A stretch of DNA of 33,227 bases from JALNXF01 sp964555845 (GCA_964555845.1 CAZKUA010000011.1:1-33227); one strand, 5' to 3'. Shown: positions 6,068 through 17,560, numbered from the stretch's first letter. Translations and numbers: made by a program. The notes: a model not told the origin generated them from the sequence alone.

Positions 6068-8920
6068 TTATTTTATTCATTTATTTTTAAAATAAGATTT
6101 TAGTGCCTGTCCAGTATAGGATTTATCACATTTTACAATATCGGCTATTTTACCAGAAAAAATCAATTCTCATCATTTATCTCACCCCTCAGGTCCGATG
6201 TCAATTATATAATCACTATTAGCTATCAGATCAAGATTGTGTTCAATAACTAGGACCGTATTTCATTTGTCCACTAAATTGTCTAGAATATTTAAAAGTT
6301 TTTGGATATCTGAAAAATGAAGTCCGGTTGTTGGCTCATCTAAGATATAAATAGTTTTTGAGGTAGATCTTTTTGATAAATCAAAAGCAAGTTTAATTCT
6401 TTGGGATTCTCATCAAGATAGAGTAGGGGCAGATTGACCTAGCTTAATATAGCCAAGTCATACGTCATTTAATACATTTAATATTCTTTTGATTTTTGGA
6501 TGAGCAGTGAAAAAATCCAGAGCCTCCTCAATATCCATATTAAGAACTTCAGAAATATTTTTTCATTTATAATGAATTTCGAGAGTTTCAAGATTATATC
6601 TAGATCCGTGACATTTTTCACATTCTACATAGACATCTGGTAAGAAATGCATTTCTATTTTTTTAACTCCACTTCATTCACATATTTCACACCTTCATCA
6701 TCTGGTATTGAAGCTAAAAACTCCGGGTCAAAATCATCTTTTTTGAGCTTCTTGAGTGGAAGCAAAAACTTCTCTAATAAAAGTAAAAACACCAGTATAG
6801 GTAGCCACATTTGAATGTGGAGTTCTTCAAATTGGAGATTGGTCTATAATTATCACTTTATCAAGTAGTCTGGCTCATTTTACCTCTTTTACCTTTCAAA
6901 CTGGACGAGTAGAGCGAAGGAAACTATTTTGTAAATAATTTGATAAAATATCTAAAATAAGACTTGATTTACCTGATCCACTTGCTCAAGTTACTACTGT
7001 AAATAATCAAAGTGGAATTTTTACGTCTATATTTTTTAAATTATTTTCTCTAGCTCCTATTATTTCAAGAAATCATTTTATTTCTCTTTGTTTTTTGTCT
7101 AATTTAACTATTTTTTTATTTGATAAATAAGCTCCGGTGTCGCTTTTTTTATCTTTTAAAATATCTTTGAATGTACCCTCAAATACCACTTCTCAACCAT
7201 GAATTCAGGCTGCAGGTCAAATATCGATAATATGGTCAGATTCTCTCATAATATCCTCATCATGTTCGACAACTATCACGGTATTTCCGAGAGATGCTAG
7301 TCTTTTTAGATTTTGAATTAACATATTATTGTCTCTTGGATGAAGACCAATTGACGGCTCATCTAAGACATAAATTATACCCTCTAGGCGAGTTCAAATT
7401 TGGGTTGCTAGTCTAATTCTTTGAGATTCTCCTCCAGAAAGTGTATTTGCTCTGCGTGAAATTGTAATATAATTAAGTCCAACTCCGGTCAAAAATTCTA
7501 GTCTTTCGCAGATATTTTTTAAAATATTTTTTGAAATTATTTTTTCATTTTCACTCATTTTTAATTTCCTAAAAAAATCTAAAGCCTTATCTACCGACAA
7601 ATTAGATATTTCTCAGATATTTTTTCATCCCACAAAAACATTTAAATATTCTTGTTTTAAACGATATCCACCACACTCACTACATTCAATTTCTGTGATA
7701 TATTGACTTAATTTCTTAAGTAAATTATCGCTTGCCTTGTCTGATTCTAGGTATTTTCTCTCAAGATTTGGAATTATTCATTCATATTTTGTTTTGTAAA
7801 TTTTCCTCTCTTGACCAAAATCAAAAGTAAATGGAATTTCAAAAATATCAGAAGTTCAATTAAGTATTATTCATTTTTCTTTTGAATTTAGCTCTCAATA
7901 TGGTTTATTACAATCAATTTTGTATTTTTTGCATACAGCATTTAGAACTTCAGTGTAATATTTATGCTGACTCCATGGCAGAATTGCTCATTCATTTAAA
8001 GTTAGGTTTGGATTAATTATATTTTCTTCCAAAAAAACCGGTCTAACTCCGAGTCAATGACAAGTTGGACAAGCTCAAAAATGAGAATTAAAAGAAAAGT
8101 TTGAAATAGTTAAATCCGGCAAACTATAGTGACAAATTGGACAAAAAGCCTCAGATGAAAAAATGCTTGATTTCTTAGAATCTAAGCTATAAATTTCTAA
8201 AATATTTCATCAATTTTTATAAGCCTGCGAGAGCGAGTCCCTAATTCTTTTTATCATATTTTCATCATTTTCTAGGTTTTTTTCTCGAATAAGTCTATCT
8301 ATTACAATATAAATTTTTGAATTCTTTTTTAATTTTAGGCTTGTCTCATCTCAAATGGAAAAAACCTCTCCGTCCACCATAAATCTTATAAATCCAATGT
8401 CTAGAATTTCTTTTTTTACCTCATCAAAAGAAAGGTAAGTTTTATGTAAAAGTGGCGATAAAATAAGAAATTTCTCTCAAATTTTAAATTTCAAAATATT
8501 GTCTAAAATATCACCAATACTATCTTTTTTTAAAATAATTTCCGGATGATTTATACATTTTCAAACTCAAATAGTCGTAAAAAGTAACCTAAAAAAGTCA
8601 TAAATCTCAGTAATAGTCCCAACAGTTGATCTAGGATTGCTTGAAACTGTTTTTTGATTAATACTAATAGTTGGTGACAATCATTTTATCTCATCCACAC
8701 GAGTCTCATCACTAATTCCAGAGATAATCATTCTCGCATAAGTCGACAGACTCTCCAAATATCTTCTCTGACCCTCCGCATAGATAGTATCAAAAGCCAA
8801 GCTCGACTTTCCCGACCCAGAAACACCCGTCACCACAACAAGCTTATTTTTTGGAATATTAATACTTATATTTTTCAAGTTATGAGTAGAAGCTCATTTT
8901 ACCTCTAAAAAGTCTGACAT
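6068..8920 (-). CDS. uvrA: Excinuclease ABC subunit A
   Basis: DNA-damage recognition ATPase of nucleotide excision repair. The product has 950 residues, the usual length. Seen: N-terminal SDFLEVKGASTHNLKNIS; first Walker A GVSGSGKSSLAFDTIYAEG; AEGQRRYLESLSTYAR; a CxxC zinc pair (ACPTC) before GVRPVF and a second (ECSECGGYRL); ABC signature NTLSGGESQRIRLATQIG; Walker B GIIYVLDEPSIGLHPRDNN; second Walker A ASGSGKSSLILDILSNYL; and the C-terminal half with YTGVFTFIREVFA. Glycines in both ATPase sites are partly TGA. No uvrB or uvrC is visible nearby. The C-terminus YTGQALKSYFKNKG is typical. Confidence 0.96.
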
Positions 8921-8923
8921 AGT

Positions 8924-9178
8924 TTAGTTTGTTTTATAAAAATATTTTAACCATACTTTCTTTAAAAATCATAATGATAGTGTGGATAATATAAATCAAG
9001 TTGTTGGAATTATGGCATTTATAAAAGGTTTTTGAATATCTAAAATAATAAATATTATTAATATAACAAAATATGTCAAAATTGCCACACAAATCTTTCT
9101 GAAAAAACTCGTTTCCCACGCCTTATCAATTTCAACTCTTTTATTTCTTTCAATTATTTCTTGTATTTTTTGTTCCAT
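8924..9178 (-). CDS. Small two-TM membrane protein, conserved hypothetical
   Basis: Role unknown. With TGA as Gly the product is 84 residues: a charged helical head (MEQKIQEIIERNKRVEIDKA), then WETSFFRKICVAILTYFVIL leading into the first membrane helix, a loop KPFINAIIPTTG, and a second helix GFILSTLSLGFLKKVWL. From memory, short proteins with the pattern DKAWETS...FINAxxPTxGFxLSTLSL occur widely in CPR bacteria; this recall is not checked. The stop lies 3 bases from the uvrA start. Confidence 0.75.
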
Positions 9179-9182
9179 AATA

Positions 9183-9749
9183 TTAATTTATTAAAAATTC
9201 TAATAATTCTGGGAATTCTCTTGTATTCATATCTCTGAAACAAAAATGACCCATATTTTCAAAGTTTTTTATATCTAAATTTAATATTTCATTTTTTAAT
9301 TTATCAACACTATTTTTTATAGCATTATCATCATTGCTTGAAGCAAAAACTTTTAATTTAGTAGATTTTAAATTTAGATTTTTATCAATTTCAAAATCAA
9401 AAAAATTAATATCCTCTTCTTTATTTACATTAATCCAAGGAGCAACAAGAACAACTTTCCCAACCTTAACATCACTCTCAGAAAGCCATCTAACTATAAA
9501 GCCTGCTCAAAGGGAATGGCCCACTAAAATAGTATTCTCATTTATATCAAATCTTTCAAATTCTTTTTTCCACTCATTATATTGAGGTAAAAATGGTTCT
9601 GGCATTTCTGGAGTTTGAGCTAAAATATTATTAACTATTAATTGTTTTTGTAACCAAGGAAGCCAATGGCAATTTGATTCAGAATCTCATTTTGGATTAA
9701 AATAATCCTTTTTGCTTGGCATTCCATGAATAATAATTGCTGTTTTCAT
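9183..9749 (-). CDS. Small alpha/beta hydrolase, RBBP9/YdeN-like
   Basis: A serine hydrolase of unknown substrate. The 188-residue product opens with AIIIHGMPSKKDYFNP (oxyanion-side HG), carries the nucleophile elbow ILVGHSLGAGF near residues 82-92 (its second Gly is TGA), VVLVAPWINV, a candidate acid in VFASSNDDNAI, and a C-terminal His in NMGHFCFRD. This triad layout and size fit the RBBP9/YdeN family. No signal peptide is visible, so it should be cytoplasmic. A small membrane protein follows 4 bases downstream. The palindromic repeat 9813-9918 lies upstream of the start. Confidence 0.85.
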
Positions 9750-9812
9750 TTTTGTAAATTTATAAATATTTCTTTATTATTTGAGTTTTCTTTTATCATT
9801 TCTGTTTCCAAC

Positions 9813-9918
9813 TGTCATTTCGAGTGATAGCGAGAAATCCCTTTTTATATAATCTTATTTGCAAATAATTGCCTTTTAAAGGGATTTCTCATTGCGCTTC
9901 ACTTCATTCGAAATGACA
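9813..9918. repeat. Palindromic intergenic repeat, third copy
   Basis: TGTCATTTCGAGTG and CGAAATGACA are the inverted ends, with AGAAATCCCTTT pairing to AAAGGGATTTCT inside, as at 3792-3927. It ends 6 bases from the stop of the ComF-type gene. Confidence 0.8.
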
Positions 9919-9924
9919 GACGAG

Positions 9925-10560
9925 TTAGCTTCCGGTTGCGAGAAATAATCAGATTACTTCGCGGGCTCAATTTTGTTTTAGGACTTTTGTAATTTCGTTG
10001 GCTGTGGTGCCGGTGGAAATTATATCGTCTAGCAAAATTATTGTTTTTCAATTTAGTTTATTTTTGTATTTTTTCCTTATTTTAAAGGCATTTTCTAAAT
10101 TTTTTAGTCTTTCTTTTTTGGGTAATCTGGATTGTGTTTTCGTGTATTTGCTCTTGTAAAGCAATACCTCAAATTCAAAGCTAAATTCTTTTGCAAAATC
10201 TTTTGCAAGTAAATAAGTTTGATTAAATCATCTTTTTATATAATTAGCAAAATGTAGTGGAACCCCACAAACAATGACATTTTCCTTGTCTAAATCTTTT
10301 GTGAATTCTGCTCAAAATTCCTTATAATAAAAACTTATTTTTTTATATAATGACTTATTATAACTAAATTTGTATTTTTTAAAAAAGTTTTTTATATTTT
10401 TTTCATAATCTAGGCAAACCAGGGCTTTATCAAGCTGAAAATTTGGTAGTTCTTTGCTGTAATGAGTTGTTTTATCTAGATAAATTTCTTTGAAATTATA
10501 TAAATTCTTATTATCTATGAAAAAAATAGTCTCAAATAAATTTATAATTTTTTTTATCAT
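9925..10560 (-). CDS. comF: ComF-type phosphoribosyltransferase-fold protein
   Basis: ComF proteins act in DNA uptake (competence) and carry a type I phosphoribosyltransferase fold. The 211-residue product has the family PRPP-loop motif TIILLDDIISTGTTANEI near residues 180-197, QSRLPKKERLKNLENAF before it (the usual ComF QxxL...RxxN pattern), and ends GAREVIGLFLATGS. Its N-terminal third is AT-driven and low in complexity, and the CxxC zinc pair common in ComF is absent. The start ATG overlaps the end of the upstream membrane-protein gene, so the two are translationally linked. With the pilus-like genes in this window, uptake of DNA is an attractive but unproven role. Confidence 0.85.
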
Positions 10561-11762
10561 TTTTTAAGTTTTACAAAGCTTGATAAAAATAGCATTGATT
10601 CTATCAAAAATAAAATTGAAATATGTAGGATATCAAAATCTCAAAACTTAAAAAGATAGAAAAGTATTGTAGCTAAGCTAAAAAGTAGTCCTGAATAATG
10701 TATAAAATAATTATCATTAATATATTTTATCTTTACAAGATATGTATATGATATAAATAAAGAAGGTAGGGAGAATATAAATATTATATATGAAATAAAG
10801 TCTTTTATCTCAAGTCATATAAAAAACTTGGTATAAAGAAGAATTAAAGTGGCTATTACAAAGGAAAAAGATAAATAATTTTCAAATTTATAATGTATGT
10901 AAATATTAAATAAAAATCAAATAAAAAGTATAAGTAGAATTTCTGAAACATGGCTTAAATTAAAGAGTAAAAACATAGAATAAATCAAAACAATATAATT
11001 TAGGATTATTGAAAAATATTTTGAAGTATAATCAAAAATACTTAGTGCCTTAATTTTGGGTAAATATTCAAAATAAATAATAGAAAGTATCATTCACAAA
11101 TAAGTGAATAAAATATAAAATTCAATTTTAAATAAATAGTTTAGATAAAACAAAATAAAGATAAATAAGTGAAAAAGTGAATAAATATAAAGTAAATTTC
11201 TTCTAAAAAAAGGTGAGATTTTATCATAAAATAGAAGACAAATTATTCAAAAAATAGACAAAAAACTGTTTATAACGAAAATATAGTTTATTTCTTTTGA
11301 TAGAAAAAAATAATAAAAGTAAAAAAACAGATATAAAAGGCTATAAACTACGAAATTGGATCTAAAAATTAGAAACACTACTTTATTGTTTTGTTCTAGC
11401 GTGTAGAAAAATAAAACAATTAGAAAAAATGATATTACAAGTGTAAATATTGAAAATAAATCTCAGCTAAAACTGTATGAAATTCAATATAGAGAAAGAT
11501 AAAAAAAGAAAAATGCTATAATATAAGTGGCTTTTTGAATATTTGGAATTACAACTTTGAGAAAAAAGTTTTTATTAAAATTAAATTTTTCTAATAAGTT
11601 AGCTTTTTTTGAATTAGTTTTTGCCCTTGATACGCGGAAAGGACTGAAATAAACAAATAAAAAAACTCAAATTATAAAAAAAATAACGCTTTCTATATAA
11701 TTTGAAAAAATATAAAAAATAAACGATATAGAAAGATTAATAATAAGAAAAAATATATACAT
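10554..11762 (-). CDS. Polytopic membrane protein, unknown (402 aa)
   Basis: Not recognised. From ATG 11762 (a TAA lies five codons upstream in frame) the frame gives 402 residues, mainly Phe, Ile, Leu, Tyr and Ser in about ten to twelve hydrophobic segments, with short charged loops such as SPFRVSRAKTNSKKANLLEK near residue 45. The composition follows the strong AT bias, so resemblance to any family by eye is unreliable. It overlaps the start of the ComF-type gene at its 3' end and follows the coiled-coil gene by 12 bases, placing it in one operon with both. A transporter, flippase or pilus-platform role are all possible. Confidence 0.7.
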
Positions 11763-11774
11763 TCTAAATTTGTC

Positions 11775-13106
11775 TTAAAAATTAATACTTAAATATATAA
11801 AAAACATTATATAAAATAAGGTTCCAAATGATAGAAAATACAAATTTTTTGAAATTTTTAAAATAAAACCCAACCCTGAAAATAGTACAATAATATATAA
11901 AAAATTGTAATTTAAGCCAATATTTGTACTTCTAATAATAAGAAAAAATATTGAATAAAAAAATATTGAATAAATAAATAAGTCAGAAATTTTTTGAATT
12001 AAAAAAAGTATAATTTTATTATAATAACTAAATCATTTTACTATTTTTGTATAAGAAAAATTATTATTTGTTAATCTATTTTTTGATAGAGATATATTTT
12101 GTTTAACTAATTTTTCCTTTATAGAAAGCCTTTTTAGATTTTCTTTATCAAAAAGTGCCATCGCTTTAACTTTTTTGATTTGTAATTCTTTTAATTTTTC
12201 TTTATAAGTATTTAATTCTTTTATTATTTTTAGATATGCATATGAATTTTTGTCTATTTTAATTACTTTTTCATTATTTTTTGTATCAAATTTTTCTTTA
12301 AAAAAACCTTTTATTATATCAACTATTATTTTTGAATAATTTTGGTCAGAAATCTGAATATATTGTTTAGATCAAAAGTTTTTTAATAATTTATTAGTGT
12401 TTTTTAAAATATCTTTTTTAATTAAGGTAGAATTATTTATTATTAATTCTTTTTCAAATTCTCAAATTTTTAGAAGTGATAATTCTCAAATACTTTTTAA
12501 TTTAGATACATTTGTAATATTTTTAACTTGCTTTAAGGCTGTGTAAATTTGATTTAATTTTTCTTTTTTAATTGGGTCAATATAGGCAGAATAAGTTGTA
12601 AATATATAATCAATTTTTTCTATTATATTATCAATTAAATTATAATAATAATTTAATTCTTTTAAAACAATTTCTGATATTTCACCTGATTTTATTTCTT
12701 TTTTTTCTTCACTTTTTTTATTTTCATCTACTTTTTTAGTTTTTTGACTTCATTTATAGATTTTATATGTTTCTTTAACTTTTTGTGTAATAATAATTTT
12801 TTCATTTTCTTCTAAATCTTTTTGATCATAAATATAAATTATATCATAATGAAGATCATCAACTAACTTTAAATAAGCTTTAAATATATCATTTGATTTA
12901 ATTTTTCCAGATTTTTTTTCTGAATTTATTATTGCTTCAAAATAAAAAATTCCCGAATTATCTAAATTTTCAGAAATTTCTTGAATATCTATTATTGAAT
13001 ATCATTGAGAATGTAGATGTTGTTTGGCTTCATCAAGGGAATTATATTGTACAATTAATTCAACTTTTTGATTATTTTTAGCACATATAACTTTGAAAGT
13101 ATTCAT
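11775..13106 (-). CDS. Coiled-coil protein with C-terminal membrane helices, unknown (443 aa)
   Basis: Not recognised with certainty. The N-terminus (MNTFKVICAKNNQKVEL, then SLDEAKQHLHSQGYSIIDI) resembles the opening of PilC/GspF-type proteins, where a short beta-strand unit precedes an 'EA...L...G' helix; I treat this as weak. The middle is Lys/Glu-rich and helical, with coiled-coil-like stretches (KEKLKELQIKKVKAMALF, then DKENLKRLSIKEKL). The last 80 residues hold two to three hydrophobic helices. It is followed after 12 bases by the polytopic membrane protein, and two small genes precede it. A platform or scaffold protein of a membrane machine would fit; this is inference. Confidence 0.65.
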
Positions 13107-13166
13107 ATAAAATATCTAATAATTTAATTATTTATATATTTTATAAAAAAAATTTATTTTATCAAA

Positions 13167-13406
13167 TTAAACTTGAAAAGTATTTTTTAATTTAGTGGTA
13201 TTTTGAAATGTTTTTTCTAAAATTCCTTCTTTATCTACTTTATATGAAGCCATTTTAGGTAAAGTATCAAAAACAGATATAAATGTTTCGGTATTTTTTT
13301 CTCAAAATTGCTGAATTTTTATTTTATCTTCTTGAGAAAAATTAAATTCTTTTTTTTCTAAATTATTTAGAATATTTAGTTGACTAAATTGTTCAGTTTG
13401 TACCAT
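13167..13406 (-). CDS. Small unknown protein (79 aa)
   Basis: Not recognised. It begins at ATG 13406, three bases after the TAA of the preceding gene, so the two are surely co-transcribed. The product is soluble and helical, with Gln, Glu, Lys and Asn prominent (LNNLEKKEFNFSQEDKIKI), one TGA-coded Gly (QQFGEKN) and a C-terminal part FISVFDTLPKMASYKVD. No signal or membrane segment is visible. A gap of 60 bases separates it from the next gene. Confidence 0.6.
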
Positions 13407-13409
13407 ATT

Positions 13410-13724
13410 TTATATATTATCTAATAAAAAATTATAAGAATTTATTTCTTCTTTTTTTTGTTTTTGTTCTTGTTGTTTTATAAAATTAGTAGTTTCTAAT
13501 TCTTTAGAAAAAGATAAATTATTTTCATTTTCTTCAATTATATCTATAACTCAAACTAATTTTTTATAAAATCTATCTAAACTCTCATCATCTAGAATAT
13601 TTAAAGATTCTATGTAAAGATTTTTTTGTCTTGAATCTATATTTAGACTCAAAATTAAATCTTTAATTAAAATTAGTCTATACTCCTTTTCTTTATATTT
13701 TTTAAAAATGGTTCAAATAAACAT
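13410..13724 (-). CDS. Small Glu/Lys-rich unknown protein (104 aa)
   Basis: Not recognised. It is the first gene of the minus-strand block and faces the divergent ctpA gene across a 334-base AT-rich gap. The product starts MFIGTIFKKYKEKEYRL with one TGA-coded Gly, continues with DLILSLNIDSRQKNLYIE and SLDRFYKKLVGVIDIIEE, and then has a Gln/Lys run (FIKQQEQKQKKEEI) likely to be coiled coil. SR-x-KN-x-YIESL spacing hints at a helical bundle, but no family comes to mind. Confidence 0.6.
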
Positions 13725-14058
13725 ATTTATTTTTTAATTTTAATAAATCTATTATAACATAAAATTCATTTTTTTACAACTCTTTTTTATTATTATATAT
13801 ATTTATATTAAAATAGTAGTAGTATTAATTAATTTTATTAATTAAATATTGGTCTTTTATATAAGAAAAATTTAATTATTTATTAACATTTTATATTTTT
13901 AAAATATTGGAGTATTCTTTTATATAATTAACAAAAATTTAGTTTTTAACATTTTTTTATTAACTTTTTTTATTTTTAATTGACTTGTTTTTTTAATTAA
14001 AAAAGATATTATAAACTTGTTTAAAAAAATAATTTACTTTTTTACAAAAAATACATTA
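13725..14058. other. Divergent AT-rich intergenic region with imperfect direct repeats
   Basis: No gene is visible. The stretch is almost only A and T. AAATATTGG followed by TCTTTTATATAA occurs near 13844-13865 and again, with a small insertion, near 13912-13930; both are followed by runs ending TTAACATTTT. Candidate -35 TTGACT at 13980-13985 points to ctpA, but the nearest TATTAT is about 21 bases away, so the promoter is only suggested. The repeats could bind a regulator or reflect local duplication. Confidence 0.4.
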
Positions 14059-15423
14059 ATGACAAAAACTTTTACTAAACAATTTGCAATTGTTATTTTT
14101 TTAATTTTATTCTCTTTCCTATGCTGATTTATATCAGGAAAATGAGAATATTTTAATTATGTTTTAAATACTTATTTAGAAAAAAAAGAACCAGTTCAGG
14201 TTGATTCAGGATTAACACAAATATTAAAAGAAAATGGTATTAAACCAGAATTATTAAACGAGGCTTATGATATAATTTCAAAAAATTATTATTCATTTTC
14301 AAACACCCCAAAATCTGATTTAATTTCTTGAATGATTAAAGGATTGGTAACATCTCTCGGCGATAAACACTCGGAATATTTTAATCTTGATGAGACAAAA
14401 AAATTCAATGAAACCCTAAGTTGAGATTTTGAGGGAATTTGAGCCGTAATCCAAAAAAGTGATTTTGGGGTAGTTGTAGAAAGATTAATTGCCTGAGCAC
14501 CAGCAAAGGAGGCTGGAATTTTATCCGGAGATATAATTATTAAAGCAAATGACATTGAATTAAAAAATCTTAGTCTATTTGATGCAGTAAATAAAATAAA
14601 ATGACCAGCTGGAACTGTGGTTTCACTCGAAATAATTAGGCCATGAGAAAAAGAAGTTATTAGAAAAGAAGTTATTAGAAAAAAAATTAATATTCCATCT
14701 GTTGATTCAAAAATAATAGATAAAAACACCTGATATATAATGTTATCTATTTTTTGAGAAAAAACCTGAGACGAATTCAAAAAGGCGCTAGATGAATTAA
14801 ATTCAAAAAAGATAAATTCTCTAATAATTGATCTAAGAGATAATGGCGGAGGATACCTAGAAACTGCCGTTTCAATTCTATCAAATTTTGTAGAAAAAGA
14901 AAAAGTTCTTGTAACCACAAAAGAAAAAAACCCGCTTAATAACAAATCTTATTTTTCTTATGGAAACTCAAATCCTAAAATCCCAATTATAATACTTGTA
15001 AATGGAAATTCAGCATCAGCATCAGAAATTACAGCAGGAGCTCTAAAAGATTATAATATAGCACTAGTTGTTTGAGAAAAAACCTATGGTAAATGATCGG
15101 TTCAAGAACCTTTTATACTATCTGACGGTTCAGAAATGAAAATCACAATAGCAAAATGGTTTACGCCACTTGACCACTGAATTGATTGAATAGGGATAAA
15201 TCCAGACATAGAAATAAAATTTACCAAAGAAGATTATGAGAAAAATTTTGATAGACAACTAGACGAAGCAAAAAAAATAATGTCTAAATTACTTGAGACT
15301 AAAAATATTAAAGCAACTATTGATTTTTATAATAATCTTAAAAAAGACGAAGAATCTAAAAAACTTTGAGATATTACGAATTCTGGAGCCAGTCTTACTT
15401 GAGCCACAAACAAAGCAAAATAA
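14059..15423 (+). CDS. ctpA: C-terminal processing protease, S41 family (CtpA/Prc-like)
   Basis: Membrane-anchored serine protease that trims exported proteins. The 454-residue product has an N-terminal signal anchor (FAIVIFLILFSFLCGFISG), the S41 helical part LGDKHSEYFNLDE, a PDZ domain with GIGAVIQ and APAKEAGILSGDIIIKAND (about residues 130-200), and the catalytic core with DLRDNGGGYLETAVSIL, the Ser in LVNGNSASASEITAGAL and the Lys in GEKTYGKGSVQEP, the Ser/Lys dyad of the family. GIDGIGINPDIEI follows. Many structural glycines are TGA. It begins a plus-strand run with glyA 21 bases downstream. There is no ribosome site; the leader is AT-rich. Confidence 0.94.
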
Positions 15424-15444
15424 TTATTTTATAAATTTTAAAAT

Positions 15445-16686
15445 ATGACTTATTTAGAAAAGGAAGACAGGGAATTATTTGGATATATAGAGGACGAACA
15501 AAATCGCCAAGAATATGAACTTGAACTAATAGCTTCAGAAAATTATGTTAGCGAGGCTGTAATGGAAGCATCAGGTAGTATTTTGACCAATAAATATAGT
15601 GAGTGATATCCAGGTAAAAGATATTATGCTGGACAGATAAATATAGATAAAATAGAAAATTTAGCTATAGAAAGGGCAAAAAAATTATTTGGGGCTGAAT
15701 ATGTAAATGTACAACCACTATCTGGTTCACCGGCTAATTTAGCTGTATATATTGCTATTTTAAAACCGGGAGACACTGTACTTGGACTTAATTTAGATCA
15801 ATGATGACATTTAAGTCATGGACATCCACTTAATTTCAGCTGACTTTTATATAATATAATTGGTTATTCTTTAGATAAAGACACGGAACTTATCAATATG
15901 GACGAAGTGGAAAGATTAGCCACAGAAAACAAACCAAAAATGATTATTGCTGGATTTAGTGCTTATTCTCGCGACTTAGATTGGGCAAAATTTCGCCAAA
16001 TTGCTGATAAAGTATGAGCCGTATTAATGGCAGATATATCGCATATTGCTGGACTTATTGCAGGATGAATTTTAGAAAATCCTATTCCATATTGTGATAT
16101 AGTTACAACTACGACACACAAGACATTAAGGTGACCAAGAGGAGCAATTATTATGTCAAAAGAACAATTTTGACCAGCACTTGCTAGAGCTGTTTTCCCA
16201 TGAGTTCAATGATGACCCCATGAAAATCTTATTGCCGCAAAAGCCGTAGCTTTTAAAGAGGCGCTTGAAGATAATTTCAAAACATATTCTAGACAAGTTG
16301 TAGACAATGCACGAGTTTTAGCAAAATCTCTACAAGAAGTCTGATTTAGGATAGTATCAGATGGAACAGATAATCATTTAATACTAATTGATGTTTTTGG
16401 AAGCTTTGAAGTTACCTGAAAAGAAGCCGAAATTACTCTAGAAAAAATATGAATAAGTGTAAATAAAAATATGATTCCATACGACCCAAGAAAGCCCCTA
16501 GATCCATCTGGAATTAGAGTTTGAACTGCAGCAATTACTACAAGATGAATGAAAGAGGCGGAAATGAAAGCTATAGCCTGACTTATTTTTGAAGCAATTT
16601 CAAATAAAGACAACGAAGCCAAATTGGCTTCACTTAAGCAAAAGATAAGAGAATTATGTATAAAATTCCCAATTTATAAAAAATAA
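15445..16686 (+). CDS. glyA: Serine hydroxymethyltransferase
   Basis: PLP enzyme that interconverts serine and glycine with transfer of a one-carbon unit to tetrahydrofolate. The 413-residue product shows ELELIASENYVSEAVMEASG, NKYSEGYPGKRYYAGQ, NVQPLSGSPANLAVY, the PLP-stacking ADISHIAGLIAGG, and the lysine motif TTTTHKTLRGPRGAIIM that binds PLP. VFPGVQGGPHENLIAAKAV and the C-terminal SGIRVGTAAITTRGMKEAEM are also typical. Nearly all of these contain TGA-coded glycines, so this gene is one of the clearest proofs of the code. A glycine-producing enzyme in a glycine-recoding organism is suggestive but is universal housekeeping. Confidence 0.97.
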
Positions 16687-16710
16687 GTTTTACATTTTAA
16701 ATTATAAAAT

Positions 16711-17445
16711 ATGTGATTAGATAATTTAGATGATTTGGATTCTTGAGAGGTTTCGGCACAAACCAGGGAAACCTCGGAGCAACAAAAAGAGAAAAAGGAT
16801 AGTTATAAAAAATGACTAGCCTGAATTCAGAGAACCCAAAAAGATGAAAAGAAAGCTAAAAAAGACGAAGATTTTTTATTTTTGATTATTTCAAAAATTT
16901 TAGAAGATAAAAAATACGATATTTTATTACCTTTTATCGTTGAGCTTCTTGAAATTGGCACTCCTTCAAATTTTATTTTATGAGGATTATCGCTAGTATA
17001 TGAGCCAGCAGTTGAGATTATCAGAAATAATTATTCCGGAAAAGAATGACTTATATTAACAAATTCAAATTCCCCTCTACCTCCGGGAGAGGAGTCAGGG
17101 GTGAGGGATAATAAACTAACTTTTGATTATCAAAAAACAAGTGAATTAATAGAATTTAGTGAAGAAAATTTGGATAAAATACTAAGAAATAGAATTAATG
17201 AGTGGATTGAGGATATTTACAAAGTTGTTTCAAATGATCCATCTACAATAATTTCAAATAGATTTTTATCGCTCACCTCAGATAAAGAAAAAATAAAATT
17301 TATAAATTTCCTATCTTCACTTCTTACATTTTTCTTCTACGATCTAAATATTGTAATTCAAAAAAATACAGCCTTTAATTACTCTGAATTTATATTGTGA
17401 GAGATTATTAAAAAAGTTAGTAGATTAGAACTTGAGGAGATATAG
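16711..17445 (+). CDS. Unknown helical protein with an in-frame repeat insertion (244 aa)
   Basis: Not recognised. The ATG is followed at once by a TGA-coded Gly. The product has an acidic N-terminus, a Lys/Glu/Gln-rich segment (TSEQQKEKKDSYKKG), then helical stretches such as FLFLIISKILEDKKYDILL and PFIVELLEIGTPSNFILGG, and RINEWIEDIYKVVSNDPS later. No signal peptide or clear membrane anchor is seen. Residues about 121-133 (SPLPPGEESGVRD) are encoded by a copy of the dispersed repeat at 17071-17108 without loss of frame, lying between two helical parts. It follows glyA by 24 bases and ends before a terminator. Confidence 0.65.
17071..17108. repeat. Dispersed repeat copy inside a coding region
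   Basis: The stretch starting TCCCCTCTACCTCCGGGAGA and ending GGGGTGAGGGA matches the units at 637-672 and 26011-26044. It is more G+C-rich than the gene around it, yet the frame runs straight through. Confidence 0.75.
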
Positions 17446-17486
17446 AAAAAAATCTTTTGACAAAAACTAAAAAATAAATATATTCT

Positions 17487-17514
17487 ACCTACCATTTGGT
17501 AGGTTTTTTATTGT
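17487..17514 (+). terminator. Rho-independent terminator after the ctpA-glyA block
   Basis: ACCTACC pairs with GGTAGGT around an ATTT loop (17487-17504) and is followed by TTTTTTATTGTTTT. It stands between the 244-aa unknown and the efflux operon. Confidence 0.85.
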
Positions 17515-17515
17515 T

Positions 17516-17543
17516 TTGAAATCCAAAAATATCTAAATATAGC
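17516..17543 (+). promoter_or_regulatory. Possible promoter of the RND efflux operon
   Basis: TTGAAA (17516-17521) and TATAGC (17538-17543) are separated by 16 bases, matching the spacing of other candidate promoters in the window; the -10 is weak. Confidence 0.35.
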
Positions 17544-17560
17544 CTTTAATTAAAGAAAAT

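Noticed and set aside
14289..14945. Long minus-strand open frame of 218 residues
   Set aside because: It is the antisense shadow of the catalytic part of the S41 protease, whose motifs are unmistakable; in-frame TCA-rich complement arises because TGA is Gly on the plus strand.
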